Source: Dermacentor variabilis (taxonomy: Eukaryota > Arthropoda > Arachnida > Ixodida > Ixodidae). From it: 64,000 nt of DNA. The translations under genes were made by a program, and so were the position numbers. The stretch is taken from contig NC_134570.1 of NCBI RefSeq assembly GCF_050947875.1, positions 227,091,265 through 227,155,264 on the forward strand, written 5' to 3'. The notes under the pieces were generated by a model. It was given only the letters and a program-made list of their open reading frames with translations. It was not told where the DNA came from and made no database searches. Position 1 is the stretch's first letter; each line of letters opens with the position of its first letter. This document shows, in pieces, positions 32,395 through 44,110 of this stretch.

Positions 32395-33295
32395 TACCCC
32401 TGTCAAGCGGGCAAGTTAAGTGCACTTAAGGGGAGTGCACTTCGGGATTTTGAGTCACACTTTAGGCAACGCGCTTCATAACGGGAAAATAGAGTGCACT
32501 CGCAGTAAAAAAAGAAAGAATGGTGACAGACTTAGAGCGCGTTTTTAAAGATGTAAATTAACAAGAGAAAGCTGCTAAAAAGCGATTGTTTTAAGTAGAA
32601 TTATATATAAAAACTAACTTCATCCATTTGCCTCAACAAAAAATGAAGATGTTTTTATTATAAGTGTGTTGCAAGTCAATGCTGGCCAAGACGAAGCCTA
32701 GCCAATCAAAAACAACATGGCGGCGTGCGGCGAGGCGGCAGTTGATCCTGTTCATGATCCTGCTAGAACAGAATATGAGCGAGTATATATGAGCAAAGAC
32801 GGCGAGTTCGATATTTAGCTACACTGCAAAATGCCACTCACACGGCTCAAAGCACGACCGGCGTGGTCAGCACGCTTTCACACCAAAATAAACACGTACT
32901 GAATGAACATGGCAGCGCCGCAGTGGCGCATCATTCTGGCGCCGTTAGTTGCGTATATGATAAATCCGTTTCTTCATTGTGCTGTTTCGCTTCTCGCTAA
33001 ACACAAATTATATTGTTAGAAGCTGCTCAATAACTGAAATGAACTTTTATGTCCTTTTTCTATGCATTACATTTTGCGTCGTTGAAAGCGTTGGTGGCGA
33101 GGCTAGGCACTCCTTCAAACCGTTGACGGCGAGGCTACGCACTCGGCCAGCAAAGTGCGTTCCGTGAACGTACTCCGACTTGAGTGCACTCATCTGAAAG
33201 TACACTCCGCTGCGACGTTAAGATTTGGGAAAGTGCACTTAAAAACCGAGTGCACTCGCCGTAAGTGCACTTAACTTGCCCGCTTGACAGGGGTA
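32395..33295. mobile_element. non-autonomous DNA transposon with perfect 34-bp TIRs
   Basis: The left terminus 32395-32428 (begins TACCCCTGTCAAGCGGGC) is an exact reverse complement of the right terminus 33262-33295 (ends GCCCGCTTGACAGGGGTA). If the element begins at CCCC, TA (or TAT/ATA) flanks both ends as target duplication. The palindromic motif AGTGCACT recurs near both ends: about 32419, 32434 and 32494 on the left and 33183, 33232, 33249 and 33265 on the right, as expected of transposase-binding sites. The interior has no transposase. I do not recognise the superfamily. Confidence 0.85.
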
Positions 33296-33564
33296 TAACT
33301 TAATATTGATCCACATGCAATTACTAAAATTCACTGAATGCTGTCTTCATGACCAAACACAATTTGTATGTTAACAACTCCAATTCACAAATCTGTCTTT
33401 TGACACTTCTGGCATGCCACAATGCTGAGTGTTTAGGCCCTTGATTTTTCTTATTTTAGATCTTGCAGAGAACTTAACGTAGAGAACTAAACTTTCTGTT
33501 GATGACTGGGTTTTGTCGTGAAACAACCAAATTCTGGCAGGTCTGTTTCTGTTCAAACAGACTA

Positions 33565-33845
33565 AACAAATGGCCGACTGAGCAAAAAGCCAGCGTCTGT
33601 CGTCTCAGCAAAATGGAGCCTCAAATCCCACTGGTTGTGACCACGTTGCGAGCGTGCCCTCTACAGAGCAGAGTGGGTGAAAGGGTACATCTGCCGTCGC
33701 TCTAGCGCGCCAGGTGTTGCATGAGGGGAGAGGGCGCCGCCGCAACATCACGTCATCCTTGCTCTCGCAAGCCAGCGCCCAGTCCATATCTCACCCCCCC
33801 CCCCCCCCCCCCCCGCTGGTCTTAGCTGCTGCCCGTGCCCAGTGG
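33565..33845 (+). repeat. dispersed repeat R1, copy 2
   Basis: Second copy of the repeat at 31304-31533, in the same orientation, with extra sequence (CGCCGCCGCAACATCACGTC and following) and a 21-bp poly-C run at 33794-33814 replacing the shorter C run of copy 1. The two copies flank the 34-bp-TIR element but also 0.9 kb of other DNA, so they are not its target duplications. Confidence 0.75.
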
Positions 33846-34566
33846 GGCAATATCTCCACTAATGTCTCTTCGAAGTGCCACCACTAGTTAAAAACCTAAC
33901 ATCAGTACCCAAGCAAAAAGAACTGATAGAAATTTCTACAAGTCTCTTAGGAATATGTATAGGTTGTACAGGTCCTTCTAAGACTGATAATACTCCTACC
34001 TGACCCATAGAACTCTTTACCAGACTGGTAGGCAGCAGATAGATCTCACTGTGCTACCTACAAGACCAAATAGCATGATGTATCAGTCTTTTAAACCCAG
34101 ATAGAGATCATCATACGACATACAGAAATCTAATTGAGGCACTGATAAAGCATGTTGGAAATAGCACACACACCGGTGCCCGCATGGCTGAAGAGATGTT
34201 TTTGAAATGAACTGAATATACAAACCCGTATGCATTGCCTGCCACGTGAACAGATTAACAAACACAGTTGGGATATCTGAGTATCTAATAAAAATTAAGT
34301 GGTGTAAACTGTGCAATTATCAAAACTTTTTACAGCTTGTATGCAGATATATTATCCTTAACATGTTTCAACATAAATTAAAGCACACGTTTTCAAAGCA
34401 CAGCAGCGTTACTTAGTCTGTCAAACTACATTGGAGAAGTTGCATGAGAAAAGTATCAGTCCATTTTTGTAGCAGGTGTGCTCCAGTTCTTTTAATACAA
34501 AATTAGATTTACAAATTTTACGAGATGGATGTGCAACATTTAATGCATATCCGAAACAGGATTACA
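33846..34566. other. no recognisable gene
   Basis: AT-rich, no recognisable features. Confidence 0.4.
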
Positions 34567-35590
34567 GTCGTCATCGTCGTCATCATCATAATCATCATCA
34601 TCATATTTATGTCCACTGCAGGATGAAAGCCTCTCCCTGCGATCTCTAATTACCCCTGTCCTGCGCCAACCGATTCTGACTAGCACCAGCAAATTTCCTC
34701 ATTTTGGCGCACCACCTAGTCTTCTGCCATCCTCTACTGGACTTCCCTTCTCTTGGTACCCATTCTGTCACCCTAATGGTCCAACGGTTATCTAATCTGT
34801 CCGTTACATGACCTGCACAGCACTATTTTTTTCTCTTAATGTCTATTAGAATATCATCTATACCCGTTTGCTCTCTTTCCAAACTGCTCTCTTTCTGTCT
34901 CTTAAAGTTCTACCTAGCATTCTTCATTCCATCACTCTTTGCGCGCTCCTTAACTTGTTCTCAAGCTTCTTTGTCAGTTTCCAAGTCTCTGCGCCATATG
35001 TCAGCACCGGTAAAATGCACTGATTGTATACTTTCGTTTTCAATGGTAATGGTAAGCTCCCAGTTAGGAGCTCACGATGTCTGCCGTATGCAATCCAACC
35101 CATTTTTATTCTTCTGTGAATTTCCTTCTCATGGTCAGGGTTTCCTGTGATTAGTTGACCTGGGTAAATGTACACCTTCACAGACTAGAGGCTGACTAGC
35201 GATCTTGAACTCTTGTTCTTTTGCCCGGTTATTTATCATTACCTTTGTCTTCTGCATGTTAATCTTCAGCCCCATTCTTACACTCTCCCTGTTAAGGTCC
35301 TCAATCATTTGTTGTAACTCGTGCACAGTGTTGCTGAATAGAACAATGTCATCGGCAAACCGAATGTTGCTGAGGTGTTCGCCGTCGATCCTTACTCCTA
35401 AACCTTCCCAGTTTAATAGCTTGAATACTTCTTCCAAGCACGCAGTGAATAGCATTAGAGAGATTGTGTCTCCTTGTCTGACTCCTTTCTTCATAGGTAT
35501 CTTCCTACTGTTGCAATTAAGTTTATTTACAAAAGCAAAACACAGCACTTTCAAGACTGTGGATACTAACTGTAGCTCTAACATGTCAGG
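34567..35590 (-). pseudogene. RTE-type LINE, 3' half (RT to C-terminus, ATG/TGA-repeat tail)
   Basis: Minus-strand reading gives KKGVRQGDTISLMLFTACLE (35470), VRIDGEHLSNIRFADDIVLF (35350, with the FADD catalytic motif), RMGLKINMQKTKVM and, after a break, CILPVLTYGAETWKLTKKLE (34970-35040) and further frames with RWTIRVTEW, SRGWQKTRW and RLAQDR towards 34650. This is the RT and C-terminal order of RTE elements. The element ends in a (TCA)n run at 34567-34604 seen from the plus strand. The first part of RT and the endonuclease are missing. At least two frameshifts inactivate it. Small fragments of the same family are at 42.1 and 44.95 kb. Confidence 0.85.
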
Positions 35591-38046
35591 CTGAGTTTGT
35601 GAATGCCATAAATTAGACACTACCAACGCGATTTCATTAAACCTACTTTCTGGGCTAGTTGGTGCATACTTGATTTGAAAAGTATAACAGCGCTAACGCA
35701 TCCATCCACAAAGGAACAAGGACAAGACACAAGCAACATGACTACCAACATGGCCAGGGTTTATTTTACCCTTCATTATCTAAGGAATAAGCAAGCAACT
35801 TTAGCCACATTTAAACGAACACATAAGAGGAAGAACACAGACTGAAGTACCAACTACACCATGCCCATTTGTGCTCACAGATGCTGTATAGAACGCCAGG
35901 TATAATTGGCACATGCTTTAATCATATCACAACTTCATATGAAGCTATTTTCCCTAGACTATGCACTTTTGCATTCATCCCAAAAGTGTTGTGATATGTG
36001 ACAGAACACAAGTTAGCTTGTGCAAAAAGAACAAACTGGCATGGCACATTGACATAAAGCAAGGGAACAGGACAAGCATCGCTATTGGTACAATATCTAC
36101 AGTAATACATCAGAACACGACAATACAGCAACATTATCTAAGCAAAAGTGAGTACAGATCTGAGAACTTATTCAAGTAAGAACATGGATTTACCATTTTT
36201 AAAACCACATAATCCATGAACAAAAACAACTAAACATCAGTGCACATATTGCAAAATCAGAAGACACAAGTCATCACTGGGTGCTAGTTCAGCCATCACA
36301 CGTCGAAATGTGTAAAAGCAGTTTAACCTGTGTAGCCTTCAGCACACGACAGCAAAGAAGACTATCAGCAACAGGCTTCATATATACTGTTTGGAGTCTC
36401 TGATTCAAACCGTCACACACTGTTAAAATAAAATTTCAGAGTTTGCTTGTTTCATTCAGAAAAAAGATAGTGTCTTAGTCATGCCGCCACAGTTAACGGA
36501 TAAACTTGCACCAGCTACATTGAGTCAAAGGAGAAAATAAAGTGAGGAAGACAGATGCATGGTGTGAAAATGATGCTGTTGTATCAAGTAGCATAACTGC
36601 TCACTAACATTCAGCTGCTTTCCATGCCTCTGCATACAGACTGAGAAGCTTTACCTCTTTACCGTCTGCTAGTGAAGCCCTGTTTGTTCACTGTGATCAC
36701 CCACTCAAGGCAGTCACGTGGTTAAGTAGGGCCCTTCACTACATGTAAGGACATTAACCCGAAACCGTGCATAAGTCCTGTAAAATATTGTCATGTTTTG
36801 GATACTGCGATTGTTCATCAGCAGCTGCATCATTGCTGCCGACTTGCAGACCATGCAATTCCCCAAGCACTTGCTCAACAAGAGTACAGTAATGAAGAGT
36901 GGCAAATCGGGATAGCTGGTTCATTAGGAAAAGAAGCTATCGCAAGAAAAAGTAAACAGTCTAGAATTTTGACGGCTCTGGCTTGTTTGACATATTCAGA
37001 CATCAAAAATCTGATTATTACAGAACGCCATAAAGCATGGTGCACTGTTACCAACTGTTGTTTTTTTAAAGCTATAACCTGTTATTACCAGACATTCATG
37101 TACCATGGCTGAAGACATACTGTTCATCGTTACCATGTCTTGAGCACGGGAATTAGTCCTTTTCATAAAGGTTTGGTATTGTCGCTACAAAAATATTGTG
37201 GTATATTACCATAAACACACAAAGGTGCATAACTTCACTGGGTGTTACGTAAACTAGTGGCTCCTCTCTTCTGACGCAGACTGAAAGGTGCTTTGCATGG
37301 AGAAGTTCAACAGGAAATCGTTTCTGGCATTGCAGAATTATACAAGAATTTGCTCGAGTAAGAATTCTACAAATGAGAAAAAACGCACCTTAGAAGCTGA
37401 CAAATGCACTGTTTTTAGTCTTTATAGTTCAAGTGTACTGGAGAGAGTGGAATGTTTGTTGGTTGATGATCATTTGGTAATATTCAGTGACACTTGTTGA
37501 GTCACAGCCACGGTTGTGGACTACAGCCTGTTTTTCGCTTTCATCCAAGTTCAGGTACAGCTTTCCAGTGCCTAACAAAACTGTCTGCTGACCAGCTCTC
37601 CTTTCCTGTGCACCAAAAAACTCTCTGCTTCTGGTGAAAGCTTTAAACTAGCTTTAGCTGCCTGCAACTTTCGAGCAAGTACATACGTTCCAATATCTGT
37701 AAAGGAACATCATTAGCTCCGCTGACCAATTTCACAAGAAGTCCATTTCCGCCTTCAAATACAAAGAAGAATGCGACCAATGAGGTCCTAGTTTAGCCGC
37801 ACTTTTAGGAAGACAGAATTTGGTGTACATTGTATGTCATTGCACCCAATCCGTACAAAGACTGTGTTCTCACAACAAACTCCGAGAGAAGATCGGATGA
37901 TCTCATTATGCTCATCTGAAGTGACGGTGTCCAGTAGAAGTATATAGACACCCTCCACAAGCAAACTGGAATGTCTGACATACTTATCTGGCAAAAAGCC
38001 ATGAAGGCATGGTAATGAATAATGAAGAACCCACCACTTCCATTCA
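35591..38046. other. no recognisable gene (2.5 kb, AT-rich)
   Basis: No domain is recognised. At 35650-35735 the sequence CTGGGCTAGTTGGT ... CAAAGGAACAAGGACAAGAC looks like part of a dispersed tick repeat and shares ACAAGGACA with the foldback at 30.3 kb; the family is not identified. Confidence 0.35.
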
Positions 38047-38765
38047 CTAATGAAATGAAAGTTTGAAATGAAAGTTTATTTCCATCTTGTAAGGTACAGA
38101 TCTTGTAAGATACAGATGGAGAGGTGGAGGAAAAAAAGCTGTCCATTGAACAGCTTGACAAGTCCCCCATCCCTCATTTGGACAGAAGCAGCATCAGATT
38201 CTTTCATTCAAATATACGCATGTATACCGTACATACATATTATTGCACATCATATACATTACTCAAGAAGTCACGAAGATCATCAAGGAAAAATACACAT
38301 ATAATGGTCATAGAAGTATTACAAATTAATCACATACATCAGCCGGAGCTCATTGAGAGACGAAGAGAAGAGATTGAAACCAACCGAATTGTAATAGTTT
38401 AGGAGTGTGGGTAATGTATACCTCAGACACTGTTTCCCATAGTTTGACCGTGGTGTCGGTACGGTCCAGTCTTCAAAGTGTCTTGTGCTATAATGTGGTG
38501 GTCTAGTTTGCAATTGGGCGAGTTTATGCAGTTTAAAAATATTCTTATAGACTTCTGCCTTATACACACGACTTAATCGATATTTGTACAGATTATACGC
38601 TGGAATTACCCCGGTGTTCATGAAGAAAGTTATTGTCGATGCAGTGTAGGGAGCATTATATGTATGTCGGAGATATTTTTTCTGTACTAAGTGAATATGC
38701 TCTAGATTGTTGGATGTCGTGTTTCCCCACACTAACTGACAATAGTTCAAGTGTGAATAAAAAAA

Positions 38766-39713
38766 ATTACCGACGATTACGTTACTTCCTAATGCGAAAT
38801 TTGAGCGCAGCAAATAAGCTGTTTCACCTTTTCGATAGATTGAGGCAAAGAAATCGAGCAACACATGTATGCGCTATCACAGAATTTTTTTTTATTTTTC
38901 ACACGTATTCCATTAACAAAGACTCCACTAACAGTTCTTGACAGTCATGAAGGAAGCTTTGTGGTCGGAGAAATAGACTGATATATGTTCGACTTGGTAC
39001 ACCAATGCTTGATTCTCAAAGACGAGATCTATACAAGTGCCTCGCGAGGTTGTCACAGCCGTGGGACGCGTTACGAGCGAGAGGAACGGGATGTTCTCCC
39101 GCATAAGTGTTAGGAAATTGCTGTTTGTCTTTATGTCAAGCCGCCACCGATCTGGCTCTCTGATTGCCACCGCACAGGGCGAACGGCAGCGGCAATTTCG
39201 GCTCGGGCGGTGCACATATACAGATCCGCCGCCACCGATCTGGCTCTCTGATTGCCACCGCACAGGGGTTGCATTGGAGGAGGAGCGAAGAAAGGAATTA
39301 AGTTCGAGCCGGCGCTTTGACAACCGGAGACTCGCAGGAAGAGGGGGGAGGGGGGCGGCGTGTACATCCAGCGGCAAACGATGGGGGCAGAAGCGCGCGT
39401 AGCAAGCGGACAACACGATAAAGGGAGGAGGGAAGAGATAGCAGCGACTGACTGATGCAACTGAAGAGCACCCTATCCGCCACACAAGAACAGGGGGGGG
39501 GGACCCTTTCCTCCTCTTTCTGCATGGCGGCGACGGTGTTCTATGCAGTCACGTTATCTTGACTCTCTAGCGGCGACAGCGGCATCCAGCGGTATCAGTC
39601 GGTCGCTGCTAGCGCTGGGGGGATGAAAGGGGGGCGGAGCTGGTTACGAGGCCGACGACAACGCCGACGACGACGCGAAACCCAGGAACGGACGCCAAAG
39701 AGCTGCGCTCTAA
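38766..39713 (-). mobile_element. insertion in the CR1/L2 RT: endonuclease fragment plus GC-rich 5' UTR-like block
   Basis: The insert separates LLYNALF from YSHLNYC of the host LINE; TAAAAA occurs at both junctions on the plus strand as a possible short TSD. On the minus strand, 38940-39140 encodes FLTLMRENIPFLSLVTRPTA, then TCIDLVFENQ and YFSDHKASFMTV, the C-terminal part of an APE endonuclease of CR1-like LINEs. The rest (39141-39713) is GC-rich and non-coding and contains an exact 39-bp direct repeat, as seen in some LINE 5' UTRs. It may be an internally deleted LINE copy, but its identity is uncertain. GAGCGCAGC near 38799 and its complement at 39705 hint at alternative ends. Confidence 0.55.
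39141..39267. repeat. exact 39-bp direct repeat, 88-bp period
   Basis: 39141-39179 and 39229-39267 are identical (both begin CCGCCACCGATCTGGCTCTC and end CCGCACAGGG). They lie in the GC-rich part of the insertion in the CR1/L2 element. They could be promoter monomers of a LINE 5' UTR or a recent local duplication. Confidence 0.95.
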
Positions 39714-40490
39714 AAAGGGCATTATATAGCAAGAGTTTAATGCGCGCAGGAAGAATGTACCTTAATCGGCCTATTACACCTGTTATTTGGCTCAGTTTGA
39801 TTACAACATTTTTGACATGATTATCCCAAGACATGTTCGCGGAAAATACGACACCCAGACATTTGAAATTCTCGACTATTTCAATACTGCGCGAGTTTAA
39901 TTTAATATCTTGATGCAGCGGTATATGTTTATGTTTCGGCTTAAATATAACTGCTTTCGTTTTGCTCTCATTTACCTTCATTAGATTTAGTTTCGACCAT
40001 TCCTCTAAGGATTTCATTGTACTGTTACATTGTTTAATTAGAGTATGGATGTCATTACCAGCGAAAAAAATACTGGTGTCATCTGCATAGATGATAAATC
40101 TTGCCTGAGGGTTTATGTTGACGATATCGTTAATATAAATATTAAAAAGTATAGGGCCTAAAATACTTCCCTGGGGCACTCCGCTATGGACAGTCCTGGC
40201 TTTTGAAGTAAAAGTATCTATTTTAACAACTTGGGCTCTGTTGGAAAGGTAGGATTTTATAAGAGATAGTGACTGTCCTCGTATCCCATAATTCTGTAAT
40301 TTCTCCAGCAAAATATTATGGTCAACTAAATCAAATGCTTTTGAAAAATCTACGAAAATACCAACAACAATTGCTCTGTTCTCAAACTCTGTTAGTATAT
40401 ATTCTTTCCGTTCTAGTAATGCTAACTCGACTGATTTGTTCTTGCGGAAACCGTATTGATGTAGTGTTAACAAGTTATGTTTCTATCTAG

Positions 40491-41061
40491 CTTTCCAGAT
40501 TGTGAAGTCTAATAATCTTTGAGGTGTACGTGTGAACCAATCCGGTGGCTTGATTGCCAATAACCTCCAGTTTAAAGAGGCTAAACTTTGTTGTGAAGCA
40601 ATCTAAACATCTTTTCTCTTTTAAATGTGATCACATTTTTATTCTTTTTAAGCTGTTGTATGGTGTATATTTGTTCCAACAATCTTTCCTTTCTGAATCC
40701 TGGGTTTCATATTTGATTTATATATATTGCCTTTTCTGACAATATAAATGCATTATTTCTGACTCATTTTTCGGGCAAATGAGGAAGCTTGCTTCTCCTT
40801 GAAGCACATTACACCTATACAACACACATAGATACTGATAGACTACGGATCTGGCAAACTGATATGAATACACTATTGCACTAATAAAAACAATACACTA
40901 GTAGACTTGTACAAGCAGAATAGCACAGATACGTCCGGAATAGAACTAAAAGTAATTTTATCAGTGTATCAGTTGTATCGTTTCATAATGCAATAGAAAA
41001 AAACTGATATAATTTTTATTAGGTTGCCCTATCAGATTTTTTGCTAGTGATCATTCACTGT
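40491..41061. other. no recognisable gene
   Basis: AT-rich spacer between the split LINE and the inverted duplication; nothing recognisable. Confidence 0.4.
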
Positions 41062-41889
41062 AAATGCATATCAACTTTTTGACTAATGCTAATAACTGAA
41101 CACATGGCTTTTTTTGCTGCAAGTTTTCTTGGACTCCTGCTTCCCTTAAACTTATACCGTATAATATGCTTGCAAGATCAAAACTGGAGTATGCTTCATC
41201 GATCCGGGATACACCGACAAAAAACACAACTCTCATATTTAGTTGAAGCCATAGAAAGCCAACCTGTAAATTTTATTGTAGCTGCTTATTCCCATACCGC
41301 AAGCATATCAGCAATTAAAACTTGCCTTAATTGGCCAGGCTTGTCAACAAAAAAACTTACCCATTTATTTCACAAATTCTCAATTTAAACATAAGTTATT
41401 ACCTCCTTGTATCTCACTGAAAATCAAATCAACCACAACCTCAAGGTACAGGTGCCAACTTGCCAAACCAATCTTTACTATTTCTGTCAAAGGCAGCCTC
41501 AGAACACACACACATGGATGCACACACATATATATCAATGAGCTACAAGGAGGTAATAAAAACATGTGTCAATTGAGAATTTGTGAAATAAATGGGTAAT
41601 TTTTTTGTTGACAAGCCTGGCCAATCAAGGCAAGTTTTAATTGTTGATATGCTTGCGGTATGGGAATAATCAGCTACAATAAAATTTACAGGTTGGTTTT
41701 GTATGGCTTCAACTAAATATGAGTTATGTTTTTGTAGGTATATCCCGGATTGATGAAACATACTCTAGTTTGGTCTTACAAGCATATTATACAGTATAAG
41801 TTTAAGGGAAGCAGGAGTCCAAGAAAACTTGCAGCGCAAAAAGCCACGTGTTCAGTTATTAGCATTACTCAAAAAGTTGATATGCATTT
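41062..41889. repeat. inverted duplication of a LINE fragment, ~355-bp arms, 114-bp spacer
   Basis: The arm 41062-41420 and the arm 41535-41889 are reverse complements with only scattered differences (for example CATTTATTTCACAAATTCTC at 41362 on the left and its exact complement at 41572 on the right). Each arm carries, reading towards the centre, a CR1/L2-like RT C-terminal fragment: LVEAIESQPVNFIVAAYSHT on the plus strand of the left arm, and LVEAIQNQPVNFIVADYSHT with TIKTCLDWPGLSTKK on the minus strand of the right arm. A transcript across it would fold into a long double-stranded hairpin. The spacer holds short CA and TA runs. Confidence 0.9.
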
Positions 41890-42046
41890 GCATTTAAAGA
41901 TTATTAGTAATATGAATACCTATGTACAAGGTGCCTAATAGGAACAGTGTTTAATTTTGTAGGTAAATGTGTTAAAATGACTAGTTATGATGTGAAAATC
42001 TTTTCATTTTACTTTTACCACTCCACCTTACCACCATTCTACCTTT

Positions 42047-42096
42047 ACACACACACACACACGTGTGTGTGTGTGTCTGTATATATATATATATAC
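42047..42096. repeat. (AC)n-(GT)n-(AT)n compound microsatellite
   Basis: An AC run changes directly into a GT run around ACACACGTGTGT, making a self-complementary hairpin, followed by an AT run. It adjoins a small RTE fragment. Confidence 0.95.
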
Positions 42097-42150
42097 CATG
42101 GCCCCCATTCCGTAACTCTAATGCTCCATTGGTTATCTGCCCTAAGCTCA
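42097..42150 (-). mobile_element. small RTE-type LINE fragment
   Basis: CCCCCATTCCGTAACTCTAA and CCATTGGTTATCTGCC correspond to CCCATTCTGTCACCCTAA and CCAACGGTTATCTAATC in the RTE element at 34.76 kb, same orientation. Only about 50 bp remain. Confidence 0.6.
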
Positions 42151-42239
42151 AGACGATAGAAAATTGGGCAAGTTGAAGCTTCGTGGTAGCTACTGCATGA
42201 CAGATGCCGACAAAAGTAATAGAACGGGACAGGATACAT

Positions 42240-44110
42240 CACTATCAAATTAAGTTTATTGAAAGAAAACAACCAATATATATCACACATCACGTGGCCA
42301 ACACCCGGCCCCCTAGCATATGCAGATACATACCAAAACCTTCACATCGCCGAATGCACATGTTTTGATGGCAACACACGTCACGGCTGATTAATCAACG
42401 TAAAAAAACAATTACTAAGGAACAATGGAACTCAGTGGCTTTACTTAAGATCTAACACGGCAACCAGCTATCTTGCAGCGAAATGGATGGCTGGCTAACA
42501 CATAGTGAGCTTTTCTTTCTAATGTGAAAAGCCTCCATTAATTCATGTGAGAGCTTTTCACAGTGTGTTAACAGCAGAGTAGTATTTTCAAAAACTGGAT
42601 GACGCCCACTGCTGCAACAATGCACAGAAAGGCTTGAATGCGCAAAAACCCTTACAAGAACTATGGTACTTCCTTAGTCGAATGTTTAAGCACCTCCCAG
42701 TCTGACTGATATATATTTTGTAGGCTGCAAGAAAAAGGAATCGAATAAACAACATTTCGTGTGCAAGATACAAACTGTATGCTATATTTCACTTTGCAGT
42801 CCTCCCTGCTCAGACACCCGTTGTGAAGAATGTGCTTGTTTATTGCTTCATATATTCCCTTCAGCTTATGTTTAAATGAAAACCCAATCCTGACATGAAA
42901 CTTAGAAGCCACCTTTTTCGGCCTGTGCGACAATTAATAGAGGGGATAATGGCAACTTAATTTGTTCCGCCCTTGCTCCTTAAGCTTCTTCCACCCTGGC
43001 TGCACTTTAAGTTGCTTAATTAACGTGTTTCAAGATAAAGAAACCACTGCAACTGAATAACCTGCCTCATTAAGCCTTGTCACCAGATTCCTTACACTTT
43101 CAAGGATAAGGTGAGGATAGCTCTTGATTGGGGCATCTCTAATTGCGTGAATAGCAATACTGCACTTAATGAATTTTGAATGGCTAGACCTATAATCAAG
43201 AAGGGACTTAGAATTTCTTGACTGATATCCCCCAGCATACGTCATCCCACATAAAAGTAAGCCTGATATAAGAAGTTGCAGCACATTTTTTTCTGGAACT
43301 TCTAATGTGAAGTTGAAATGTTGCTTTTGTTCTCTAAATAGCTTCAGTACTTCGATGACAGCTCTGCAAAAGTTATCATTAGCTCATGAAAAACAAATAA
43401 TCATCCACGTATCTGAAAATATTAAGAGCAAGCCCACTCAGGTTTTGATTATTTTCTGAACAACATAACTTAAAGTATTACTGAGCACTGGTGCAACACC
43501 GGAACCTATGCAGATGCCAGCATTCTGAACACATATTTTACTTTCCCACCAGACCGAAATTGACCTTAAATAGAAATCAAGAAGCTCCAGAAAGTTTGCA
43601 ACCAGAATTTTACACCTTTCAGCAAATTCCAGCTAACCTGTTTGATTGTGTATGCAGTCCTTAACAAACTGCAGGAGATGCACCTGCGGCAAAGAATTGT
43701 ATAGATCTTCTGCATCTATACTAAAGACTGTCCATTTTCCCAGATTCTGCTCCTGCAGGAAGTGTACAACACTCCGAGAGCTGGGAGCAAGGGATTGGTC
43801 GGTGATTCTCACCCTGTCAAGGTGTGTCTGCAGAAATTCTGAAACATGAAGCCATGATTTATATTCCGACACAATGGTTTTGAAATGGATTCCCTAAACT
43901 TGTGTGTTTTGCACTGAAGAAGGCGCATAAAAGAAGGCCTTTTTCCACCTTAACATCATTTGAGACTGTTGTCAAACCAAACTGATTCAACTTCGTGACA
44001 GCTCAACATTTTATGTCAGCTATATTGGTATAAATTTCATTAAAATTTATGTCAGTGGCTGAGACATCCTCCTCCAGGAAAGTGCTTTTCAACATGACTG
44101 TTATAATATG
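42240..44110 (-). mobile_element. Penelope-like element, decayed
   Basis: On the minus strand, in order: ISKPLCRNI near 43890; a segment at 43633-43872 with VRITDQSLAPSSRSVVHFLQ and FSIDAEDLYNSLP (an RT palm motif of Penelope-like elements); GICIGSGVAPVLSN near 43500; FRYVDDYLFFMS with YVDD at 43400-43411; KFIKCSIAIHAIRDAPIKSY near 43150; and VVYSIPFSCSLQNIY with ISQTGRCLNIRLRKY near 42680-42740, the GIY-YIG-type endonuclease start. Penelope-like elements combine this RT with a C-terminal GIY-YIG nuclease. The tail region reaches about 42240 (AATTAAGTTTATTGAAAG on the plus strand). At least five frame breaks show it is inactive. The upstream limit is uncertain. Confidence 0.85.

Larger units (their letters stand above)
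38047..40490 (-). mobile_element. CR1/L2-like LINE, 5'-truncated, split by an insertion
   Basis: On the minus strand the RT palm lies at 39720-40473: LHQYGFRKNKSVELALLE, GIFVDFSKAFDLVDHNILLE, SGVPQGSILGPILFNIYIND, FIIYADDTSIF (YADD near 40085), LGVVFSANMSWDNHV and LLYNALF. The frame is then interrupted by about 950 bp and resumes at 38760 with YSHLNYCQLVWGNT, running to 38319 (VQKKYLRHTYNAP, STRHFEDWTVP). The 3' UTR ends in GGAAATAAACTTTCATTTCA repeats at 38047. Apart from the insertion the RT frame is well preserved, so the element was probably relatively young when interrupted. Sequence upstream of GFR is missing by 5' truncation. Confidence 0.88.

Noticed and set aside
38928..39485. 185-codon minus-strand frame taken as a single gene
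   Set aside because: Only its last 65 codons are recognisable (APE endonuclease end); the rest crosses the non-coding 39-bp repeats.
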